From Chersky-822 sp035509195 (lineage in GTDB: Bacteria; Actinomycetota; Actinomycetes; Streptosporangiales; Streptosporangiaceae), in contig DATJLT010000104.1 of assembly GCA_035509195.1 (NCBI GenBank), forward strand, positions 1 through 16,557: DNA of 16,557 nt, read 5' to 3'. The notes beneath the pieces were generated by a model that was given only the letters and a program-made list of their open reading frames with translations, did no database searches and was not told where the DNA came from. Shown in pieces: positions 8,785 through 14,206 of this stretch. Made by a program: the position numbers and the translations under genes. Positions within the stretch are counted from its first letter, which is position 1; each line of letters begins with the position of its first letter.

Positions 8785-8790
8785 CTCCTT
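8785..8790 (-). promoter_or_regulatory. Shine-Dalgarno site pointing to an ATT start for the HAD gene
   Basis: AAGGAG on the minus strand; its first two bases are part of the pruA TAA stop. It is followed by ACAGCT and then an in-frame ATT (8776-8778). The nearest conventional start, TTG at 8745, is 39 nt from this site and has no Shine-Dalgarno of its own. Confidence 0.6.
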
Positions 8791-10420
8791 ACCCCATATG
8801 GGGGTAACGGTAGTCCGTAGGAGGCGCGAGCAACTCCTTGATCGCGCGGGCGTTCACCCAGCGGACGAGGTTGAAGATCGATCCGGCCTTGTCGTTGGTA
8901 CCGCTGGCACGTGCACCGCCGAACGGCTGCTGCCCGACGACCGCGCCTGTGGGCTTGTCGTTGATGTAGAAGTTCCCCGCGCTGAACCGGAGCCGGTCAG
9001 TCGCCGCCGCGATCGCGGCCCTGTCCGTGGCGATGATCGACCCGGTCAGGGCATAAGGAGCGATGTCCGCGGCCTGATCCACGACCGCGTCATAACTCGC
9101 GTCATCGAACACATGGACCGCGAGGATGGGACCGAAGTACTCAGTGGTGAACACCTCGTCGGCCGGGTCCGAACACTCGAGCACGGTCGGCGTCACGAAA
9201 TAACCCTGGCTGTCGTCGGTGGTGCCGCCCGTCAGCACCCGGACCGAAGGCCGGCTCCTGGCCCGCTCAAGAGCCGCCACGTGTTTGCTGAACGCACGAT
9301 CATCAATAACAGCACCCATGAACAAGCTGAGGTCGGCGGCGACGTCTCCCATGGTCAGGGACTCGACGGTGCCGAGGAACTGGTCCTTGGTCTTGTCCCA
9401 GACGCTGCGCGGAATGTAGGCCCTCGATGCGGCCGAGCACTTCTGCCCCTGGTACTCGAAAGCGCCGCGGACAAGCGCGGTGCTGAGCACTTCTGGCTCG
9501 GCCGAGGCGTGGGCGATGACAAAGTCCTTGCCGCCGGTCTCGCCGACCAGGCGGGGGTAGCCGCGGTAGCCGGCGATGTTCTGGCCGACTAGCTGCCATA
9601 GCCGCTGGAACGTGCCTGTCGAGCCAGTGAAATGGATGCCGGCCAGGTCAGGGTGCGGCACGGCGACGCGGGAGATCGCCTGGCCGTTGCCGGTGATCAG
9701 GTTGATCACTCCGGGCGGCAGCCCGGCCGCTTCGAGCAGCCGCATGAGGAAATGCGCGGAGAACTGCTGGGTGGGCGATGGCTTCCAGAGGATGACGTTG
9801 CCGAGGAGGGCGGGCGCCGTGGGGAGGTTAGCCGCGATCGAGGTGAAGTTGAACGGCGTGATCGCCAGTACGAAGCCTTCGAGCGGGCGGTATTCGAGTC
9901 GGTTCCACGAGCCTGGCCCTGAATGCGGCTGCTCGGCGATCAGCCGCCGCGCGTAGTGCACGTTGTAGCGCCAGAAGTCGATGAGCTCGCAGGCCGCGTC
10001 GATCTCGGCCTGGTACACGGACTTGGACTGGCCGAGCATGGTCGCCGCGTTGATCGTGGACCGCCAGGGTCCTGCCAGCAGCTCGGCTGCCTTCAGGAAA
10101 ATCGCGGCCCGGTCATCGAAGCTCAGCTCACGCCAGGCGGGGGCAGCCAGCTTCGCCGCCTCGATCGCGGCGGCCACGTCCTCGTCCGTGGCTTCCCCGA
10201 GCCTGCCGAGCCGGTGCGCCGTGTTGTGGGGCTGGACGACGTCGATCCAGTCACCGCCGCCCATCCGCTGCACGCCGCCGACGGTCATCGTGAGATCGAC
10301 GGGTTCCCTGGCGAGATCCTTGAGCTTGGTTTCCATTGCGGCTCGTTCGCTTGAGCCAGGGGCGTAGGTCTTGACCGGCTCATTCGCGGGGACGGGAACG
10401 CTTGTGACGGCGTCAAACAC
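8789..10420 (-). CDS. pruA: L-glutamate gamma-semialdehyde (1-pyrroline-5-carboxylate) dehydrogenase
   Basis: This aldehyde dehydrogenase oxidises glutamate gamma-semialdehyde, in equilibrium with pyrroline-5-carboxylate, to L-glutamate with NAD+. It is the second step of proline degradation and also serves arginine or ornithine breakdown. It is 543 residues long, matching the stand-alone P5C dehydrogenase family. Family features include the N-terminal VPVPANEPVKTYAPGS, the TPFNFTSIAANLP segment (188-200), general-base E294 in LVGETGGKDF, catalytic C328 in GQKCSAAS, and the C-terminal QQPFGGARASGTNDKAG (498-514). The frame is open to a GTG at 10453, but the GTG at 10420 has GGAGG (10427-10431) 6 nt upstream and gives the typical N-terminus MFDAVTSVPVP, so I chose it. 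It is the first gene of the six-gene unit. No proline dehydrogenase is adjacent, whereas many actinomycetes pair pruA with pruB. Confidence 0.95.
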   Translation of the reverse strand: MFDAVTSVPVPANEPVKTYAPGSSERAAMETKLKDLAREPVDLTMTVGGVQRMGGGDWIDVVQPHNTAHRLGRLGEATDEDVAAAIEAAKLAAPAWRELSFDDRAAIFLKAAELLAGPWRSTINAATMLGQSKSVYQAEIDAACELIDFWRYNVHYARRLIAEQPHSGPGSWNRLEYRPLEGFVLAITPFNFTSIAANLPTAPALLGNVILWKPSPTQQFSAHFLMRLLEAAGLPPGVINLITGNGQAISRVAVPHPDLAGIHFTGSTGTFQRLWQLVGQNIAGYRGYPRLVGETGGKDFVIAHASAEPEVLSTALVRGAFEYQGQKCSAASRAYIPRSVWDKTKDQFLGTVESLTMGDVAADLSLFMGAVIDDRAFSKHVAALERARSRPSVRVLTGGTTDDSQGYFVTPTVLECSDPADEVFTTEYFGPILAVHVFDDASYDAVVDQAADIAPYALTGSIIATDRAAIAAATDRLRFSAGNFYINDKPTGAVVGQQPFGGARASGTNDKAGSIFNLVRWVNARAIKELLAPPTDYRYPHMG

Positions 10421-10426
10421 GGTTGG

Positions 10427-10431
10427 CCTCC
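10427..10431 (-). promoter_or_regulatory. Shine-Dalgarno site deciding the pruA start
   Basis: GGAGG on the minus strand, 6 nt before the GTG at 10420. It lies downstream of the alternative in-frame GTG at 10453, which has no such site, so the longer start is unlikely. Confidence 0.75.
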
Positions 10432-10440
10432 GTTGGACAA

Positions 10441-10469
10441 CACTGTGCTTCACTGTGCTTCAAACACAG
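10441..10469. repeat. 10-bp tandem repeat and overlapping inverted repeat upstream of pruA
   Basis: CACTGTGCTT occurs twice head to tail (10441-10450 and 10451-10460). The second copy begins an inverted repeat: CTGTG (10453-10457), 7 nt, CACAG (10465-10469). The block is in the 66-nt gap between the DUF6912-like gene and pruA, 20-50 nt before the pruA start. Spacing by one helical turn, together with a dyad, is the usual look of a regulator binding site. I cannot name the regulator, and no clear -10/-35 pair is visible beside it. Confidence 0.55.
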
Positions 10470-10486
10470 GAGAACTTTCCGTCAGG

Positions 10487-10981
10487 CTAGCCGATCAGGT
10501 AGATAAGCTCCTGAGTGGCGTACCAGAGCAGTTCGTGCCCCTCGGCCCCGTCTACCACGAACTTCGCGTCACCGTCGCCGCCGTCGCTGGCCGGGAGGGC
10601 GGCCGCGGCAGCGTCGATATCTGGCATGGCCTCGACGTCGTCGACGTGCCCTGACACGACATCGGCCAGCCGGACAGGCAGCATGACCTCGACCTTGCCA
10701 GGCTTGTCGAACCCGTTCCTGATCATGACGTCGGTCTCGGCGAGTTCGGCCGCGAGCACGACCCGCCGCCTGGGGACCTTGGTCTGGGTGTGCAGCATCC
10801 GCAGCGACGCGCGTGCCGCCTGCATCATCGCGACGTACTCAAGCTCCTCAAGATCGCCGCTCGAATACCACTCGCGCAGGGCCGGCGTCACAGCGTAACC
10901 AAGCACAGGGGCGGGACCTACCTCGCCGGCGACCAGTGCCGAAGCGAGGTCAGCCAGCGTACTTGGCAGGTAGACGCGCAT
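10487..10981 (-). CDS. DUF6912-like conserved actinobacterial protein, function unknown
   Basis: The 164-residue soluble protein has no signal peptide, membrane span or recognisable catalytic motif. Its N-terminus MRVYLPSTLADLASAL, followed by GYAVTPALREWY (28-39) and the helical EELEYVAMMQAARASL (45-60) and RRRVVLAAEL (71-80), matches from memory the small conserved actinobacterial family DUF6912. The C-terminal half is acidic and ends with a segment typical of the family (LLWYATQELIYLIG). The frame extends to 11110, but the upstream part is compositionally unlike the family and the ATG at 10981 begins the conserved region; GGGGA lies upstream as a modest Shine-Dalgarno. It is separated from pruA by 66 nt and from vsr by 176 nt, so it may be a single-gene transcript. 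The family name should be confirmed by a profile search. Confidence 0.82.
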   Translation of the reverse strand: MRVYLPSTLADLASALVAGEVGPAPVLGYAVTPALREWYSSGDLEELEYVAMMQAARASLRMLHTQTKVPRRRVVLAAELAETDVMIRNGFDKPGKVEVMLPVRLADVVSGHVDDVEAMPDIDAAAAALPASDGGDGDAKFVVDGAEGHELLWYATQELIYLIG

Positions 10982-11102
10982 GAGGTCCCCAAAAGGCTCA
11001 CTGCAGAAGTCAGGAAGCGATAAGAGTCTGCCAGCACACAAGGACCAGCAACCACAGAACCACCCGATCAGCCTCGCCCGGCCGAGCCCGGCCCTGCCGT
11101 GC

Positions 11103-11157
11103 CCCCGCAAACCCCGGATTGAGGGGAGTACGCACCCTCAAACCCCGGATTGAGGGG
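11103..11157. repeat. Two copies of a 19-bp hairpin-forming repeat after vsr
   Basis: CAAACCCCGGATTGAGGGG occurs at 11108-11126 and again, identically, at 11139-11157, a period of 31 bp. The second copy has a perfect 7-bp stem, CCCTCAA (11135-11141) with TTGAGGG (11150-11156), around the 8-nt loop ACCCCGGA. The first copy has CCCC-G-CAA (11103-11110) facing TTG-A-GGGG (11119-11126), the same stem with one mismatch and the same loop. The second copy ends one base before the vsr stop codon, so on the minus strand both hairpins follow vsr directly. They could act as a 3' end or attenuator, or be copies of an extragenic palindromic repeat. There is no T-tract, so a classical intrinsic terminator is not certain. 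Confidence 0.7.
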
Positions 11158-11643
11158 TCAGCCTGCGCGGGGTGGAGGCACGAGTTTCGCGGGCTTACAT
11201 TTGGTTTGCCCTACTATGTCGACTACCGCCGAGATGGCGTCGTCTAGGGAGACGTGTTCCCAGAGCCGGATTACGGTCCAGCCGGCGTCGTCGAGCGCGG
11301 CGTCGGCGGTGCGGTCGCGCTCTACGTTGCGGCGCAGCTTGGGTTCCCAATACCAGGTGTTCGAGGCCGGCTGACTGCCGTGTTCCGGGCAGCAGTGCCA
11401 GAAGCAGCCGTCGACGAAGACGGCGACGCGCCGGGCGGTGAACACGATGTCGGGGCGGACCCTCACACCGCCGGGCAAGTCGAGCCTCAGGTCCTTGCGG
11501 TAACGGTATCCCTGGCCGTGCAGCGCCCGCCGCAGCGCCATCTCTGGCTTGGTGTCGGTACGCCTGTTGGCCTTCATGTTCGCGGAGCGGCCCGCGCTCG
11601 TCGGGTGCGGGTACGGCTTGACCGGAACAGGCTGTTCTGCCAT
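11158..11643 (-). CDS. vsr: Very short patch repair (Vsr-like) DNA mismatch endonuclease
   Basis: Vsr nicks DNA 5' to the T of T:G mismatches produced by deamination of 5-methylcytosine, starting short-patch repair. The 161-residue protein has the family pattern: RSANMKANRRTDTKPE (19-34), the metal-binding aspartate in RVRPDIVF (D65), the conserved VDGCFWHCCPEHG (78-89) with the catalytic histidine and zinc ligands, SNTWYWEPKLRRNVERD (94-110), and GWTVIRLWEH (121-130). The conserved domain begins at about residue 19, so the ATG at 11643 is needed rather than the internal ATG. Shine-Dalgarno support is weak. It starts 11 nt after the stop of the upstream HAD gene and is probably cotranscribed with it. 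Vsr genes usually sit near a cytosine-5 DNA methyltransferase, but none is in this window. The gene ends beside two hairpin repeats. Confidence 0.93.
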   Translation of the reverse strand: MAEQPVPVKPYPHPTSAGRSANMKANRRTDTKPEMALRRALHGQGYRYRKDLRLDLPGGVRVRPDIVFTARRVAVFVDGCFWHCCPEHGSQPASNTWYWEPKLRRNVERDRTADAALDDAGWTVIRLWEHVSLDDAISAVVDIVGQTKCKPAKLVPPPRAG

Positions 11644-11654
11644 ACCGCCAAAGG

Positions 11655-12314
11655 CTAGTGCGCGAGCAACTCGAGCAACTCCGCTTTGGTCGCGGCCGGC
11701 TCCTTGTGATGCACGACGCCGAAGCCGAGTGCCCTGGCGGCCGCGATGTTGCCTTCGACATCGTCAACGAACACGCACTCGACTGGCTCGAGCCCGAGTT
11801 GCCCCGCGGCCAGCAAGAAGATCCGCTCCTCTGGCTTGCGCATCCCGACCAGCCCTGAGATCACGGTCGCGTCGAACAGTTCCTCGAGGATGTCGCGCGG
11901 GTAGCCGTCTTGCGTGCCGCCCCAAGAATTCGATAGCAACCCTATCTTCAGGCCGGTCGCACGCAACTCCCTGATCAGGTCGAGCATCTCTGACTGCACG
12001 GCAGACGCCCCGAACATGCGCCTGAGCAGACCCTCTGCCGGTACTGCGCGGCCGTCGGTCGTGACCAGCAATCTGGCAAGCGCATGCTCGAACTCGGCGT
12101 CGGTGACCTCGCCGCGCTCGAGCGCGTGAATCGGGGTGTCCTGCTGCTCGGCGCCGTAGGCCCGCTGCACCCACGGACGCATCGCCGCGGTGTAGCTGTC
12201 CTTGTCGATACCCTCGGCTTCCAGCCAGGCGAACACCGTATCGATGATGGGGCCGGTAATGACGCCACCCCAGTCGAAGATGACGCCTCGGACGGAATTG
12301 CGCGGTTCGGTCAC
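11655..12314 (-). CDS. HAD-superfamily hydrolase, DxGGV-type (HAD-IA)
   Basis: This is a probable small-molecule phosphatase of 219 residues. Motif I is FDWGGVI, with nucleophile D14, but the usual second Asp (general acid) is Gly, as in the YihX-like and related DxG branches. Motif II is LLSNS (S128 region), motif III is GMRKPE (K160) and motif IV is VFVDDVEGN (D184 and D185). A helical cap lies at about 25-105. The substrate cannot be inferred. The reading frame is open far upstream, antisense to the short-chain dehydrogenase, but homology starts at VRGVIFDWGG, and the GTG at 12314 is the only reasonable start. There is no Shine-Dalgarno; a TACCAT hexamer 7 nt upstream suggests a leaderless transcript. 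It is divergent from the dehydrogenase (54-nt gap) and 11 nt before vsr. Confidence 0.9.
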   Translation of the reverse strand: MTEPRNSVRGVIFDWGGVITGPIIDTVFAWLEAEGIDKDSYTAAMRPWVQRAYGAEQQDTPIHALERGEVTDAEFEHALARLLVTTDGRAVPAEGLLRRMFGASAVQSEMLDLIRELRATGLKIGLLSNSWGGTQDGYPRDILEELFDATVISGLVGMRKPEERIFLLAAGQLGLEPVECVFVDDVEGNIAAARALGFGVVHHKEPAATKAELLELLAH

Positions 12315-12321
12315 GAACCCG

Positions 12322-12327
12322 ATGGTA
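12322..12327 (-). promoter_or_regulatory. Candidate -10 element for a leaderless HAD-vsr transcript
   Basis: TACCAT on the minus strand fits TAnnnT and lies 7 nt before the GTG start at 12314, the usual spacing for leaderless actinobacterial transcripts. No convincing -35 is seen at the right distance, so this rests on the -10 and on the absence of a Shine-Dalgarno. Confidence 0.4.
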
Positions 12328-12368
12328 AGTGACCAGTCTTCGATGCCCGGCCAACCCCTGGTGACAAA

Positions 12369-13130
12369 ATGCCAGCTATGAAGCGGACAGCAGTTGTCAC
12401 GGGGGCGAGCAGCGGCATCGGGGCGGCGACCGCGGAGCGGCTCGCCTCGTCCGGGTACCACGTGGTACTCGCGGCGCGGCGCCTTGACCGGCTCGAAGCG
12501 GTCGCCGCGAAGATCGCCGCAGAAGGCGGCGACGCCGAAGTACACCCGCTCGACGTCACCAACCGACCGAGGGTTGACGCCTTCGTGGCCACGCTGTCCC
12601 GCTGTGACGTGCTGGTCTGCAACGCCGGCGGCGCGATCGGCAGCGAGTCCGTGGCGCAGTCGTCGCCGGCGGACTGGCTGAACATGTACCAGGCGAACGT
12701 GCTCGGCACCCTGCACCTGGTACAGGCCCTGCTGCCTAAGCTCATAGAAAGCGGTGACGGCACGATCGTGCTTATGTCGTCGACGGCCGGGCTGACCGCC
12801 TACGAAGGCGGTGGCGGCTACGTCGCGGCCAAGCACGGAACCCACGCGATCGCCGCGACGCTTCGGCTTGAACTCTGCGGTGACCCTGTCCGTGTCATAG
12901 AAATCGCGCCTGGCATGGTCAAGACAGAAGAGTTCGCGTTGAACCGGTTCAGGGGCAACGCGGAAAGGGCCGCGACGGTCTACGCGGGAGTCGGGGACCC
13001 GCTCACCGCCGAGGACGTCGCCGAGGCCGTGACCTGGGCGGTCACCCGCCCGGCTCATTTCAACGTTGACCTCATGGTCCTGCGCCCCCGCGCCCAGGCC
13101 GCACAGCATAAGGTGCACAGAGAGCTCTGA
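12369..13130 (+). CDS. Short-chain dehydrogenase/reductase, YdfG-like
   Basis: This is a classical Rossmann-fold, NAD(P)-dependent oxidoreductase of 253 residues. It has TGASSGIG (11-18) for cofactor binding, D62 in the LDVT adenine contact, CNAG (84-87), N110, the catalytic serine in LMSSTAG (S138) and YVAAK (Y151 and K155). AARR (36-39) after the second strand suggests NADP(H). PGMVKTEEFALNRFRGN (181-197) and the ending PAHFNV...VHREL resemble the E. coli YdfG 3-hydroxy-acid or serine dehydrogenase group, so a small hydroxy acid or its semialdehyde is a reasonable guess, not proof. The ATG at 12369 has GGTG 5 nt upstream; the ATG at 12378 is an alternative that begins directly at the core MKRTAVVTG. 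This is the only plus-strand gene here. It is divergent from the HAD gene and convergent with the SIS gene, 11 nt away. Confidence 0.93.
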   Translation: MPAMKRTAVVTGASSGIGAATAERLASSGYHVVLAARRLDRLEAVAAKIAAEGGDAEVHPLDVTNRPRVDAFVATLSRCDVLVCNAGGAIGSESVAQSSPADWLNMYQANVLGTLHLVQALLPKLIESGDGTIVLMSSTAGLTAYEGGGGYVAAKHGTHAIAATLRLELCGDPVRVIEIAPGMVKTEEFALNRFRGNAERAATVYAGVGDPLTAEDVAEAVTWAVTRPAHFNVDLMVLRPRAQAAQHKVHREL

Positions 13131-13141
13131 GCCCGCGAGGA

Positions 13142-14182
13142 TCAGGCCGTCTGCGTGACCTTGCTGAGGCCGCGCGGGGCGTCAGGGTCGATGCCAAGGC
13201 GGCGCGACAGCGACTCGGTCAGGAGTTGCCCAGGCACGATCAGGCCGATAGGCGCCAGCCATTCCGGCAGGTCAGGACCGGCCAGGGCACGGGTGCTCGC
13301 CGAGGCAAGCGCGGCGCCGCCGCCGATCGCGTAAGCACGGGCCCCAGCGTCGGTGACGCGCCTGGCCAGGCCCACCGCCGCCCCGAGTGCAGGGCCAGAG
13401 TCCGCGGCGATCACGATCGCCGGCGTACCGTTGTCGACCACGGCGATCGGGCCGTGCTGCAGGTCAGCGTACGAGATTCCCATCGCGTGCAGGTAGCACG
13501 CTTCCTTGATCTTCAGCGCCAGTTCGAGCGCCGCCGAATAGGCGAGCCCGCGCGCCGACACCACGAGCCCGTCCACCTCGGCTAGGTCATCGACGACGGC
13601 CTCGATACCGTAGCCAGGCGCCGTGGCGACGGCCAGCAGTTCCTCGATCGCGGCAGGCAGCCGCCGAAGGGCGGCAACGTCAAGTGCCGCACCCAGGCCG
13701 ATCGACAGGACGGCGAGGGCGGCGAGCTGGCAGGTATAGGTCTTGGTCGCAGGCACGGCTAGCTCGGCCCCGGCCTCAGTGACTAGTGCGAGGTCCGCGA
13801 GTTCGGTCAGCGGCGAATCCGCCGCGTTCGTGATGGCGACGACCTGAGCACCGCAGTCACGAGCCCACTCAAGGGTCTCGATGATCTCCTTGGTCCGCCC
13901 GGACTGTGAGAGCCCGACCGCCATGACCCCTGACAGATCCACCCGGCTGCGGTACGTCGTCGCCACAGACGGGGAGCCCAGGCTGGCCAGGCGGCCGCCC
14001 GCGGTCTGGATCAGGTAACTGCCGTAAACGGCCGCGTTGTCCGAGGTACCGCGGGCGAAGAAAAGCACCTGACGGCTCAGCTTCGCGAGCGCCTCGATCT
14101 CGCCTCGGCGCGGAAGCAAGGAGTCGATCGTGGCCTGGAGCGCGGCTGGCTGTGCCAGGATCTCCGACCGCATATGTGTCAT
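13142..14182 (-). CDS. SIS-domain aminosugar isomerase, probable type II glucosamine-6-phosphate deaminase
   Basis: The 346-residue protein has two SIS domains and no glutaminase domain. It matches the isomerase half of GlmS: ARGTSDNAA (43-51), the sugar-phosphate loop LSQSGRTKEI (91-100), ELAVPATKTYTCQL (140-153), KIKEACYLHAMG (224-235) with E227, LQHGPIA (241-247) with H243, and the C-terminal DAPRGLSKVTQT with K341, equivalent to the Glu, His and Lys of the GlmS isomerase site. Without a glutaminase domain the likely reaction is glucosamine-6-phosphate to fructose-6-phosphate and ammonia. It follows nagA by 24 nt, which supports this. A different aminosugar specificity (AgaS-like) or a regulatory role is possible. 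The ATG at 14182 has no Shine-Dalgarno; a second ATG lies three codons later. TACGCT 8 nt upstream could be a -10 for a leaderless internal transcript. Confidence 0.88.
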   Translation of the reverse strand: MTHMRSEILAQPAALQATIDSLLPRRGEIEALAKLSRQVLFFARGTSDNAAVYGSYLIQTAGGRLASLGSPSVATTYRSRVDLSGVMAVGLSQSGRTKEIIETLEWARDCGAQVVAITNAADSPLTELADLALVTEAGAELAVPATKTYTCQLAALAVLSIGLGAALDVAALRRLPAAIEELLAVATAPGYGIEAVVDDLAEVDGLVVSARGLAYSAALELALKIKEACYLHAMGISYADLQHGPIAVVDNGTPAIVIAADSGPALGAAVGLARRVTDAGARAYAIGGGAALASASTRALAGPDLPEWLAPIGLIVPGQLLTESLSRRLGIDPDAPRGLSKVTQTA

Positions 14183-14190
14183 GGGAGAAC

Positions 14191-14196
14191 AGCGTA
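14191..14196 (-). promoter_or_regulatory. Candidate -10 element for an internal leaderless SIS transcript
   Basis: TACGCT on the minus strand fits TAnnnT and ends 8 nt before the ATG at 14182, in the 24-nt gap after nagA. The gene lacks a Shine-Dalgarno. No clear -35 is visible. Confidence 0.3.
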
Positions 14197-14206
14197 TCTG
14201 AGCTGT

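Noticed and set aside
8735..9592. A 285-residue plus-strand frame opposite pruA
   Set aside because: It is antisense to the catalytic region of pruA and shows no domain signature.
10421..10453. Longer pruA start at GTG 10453
   Set aside because: It has no Shine-Dalgarno and would translate the repeat block and the real GGAGG site; the GTG at 10420 fits the family N-terminus.
10453..10469. CRP/GlxR-type operator reading of the dyad upstream of pruA
   Set aside because: The half-sites resemble TGTG and CACA, but the spacer is 7 nt rather than the expected 8 and the flanking bases do not fit.
10982..11102. tRNA, small RNA or promoter in the gap before the DUF6912-like gene
   Set aside because: No cloverleaf, no CCA-type end and no well-spaced -35/-10 pair could be found by eye.
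12315..13118. A 487-residue frame that would fuse about 268 residues to the HAD hydrolase
   Set aside because: The extra part is wholly antisense to the well-supported short-chain dehydrogenase and shows no family features.
13131..13141. Terminator between the convergent dehydrogenase and SIS genes
   Set aside because: The gap is only 11 nt and holds no inverted repeat; any 3' end would have to lie within the coding regions.
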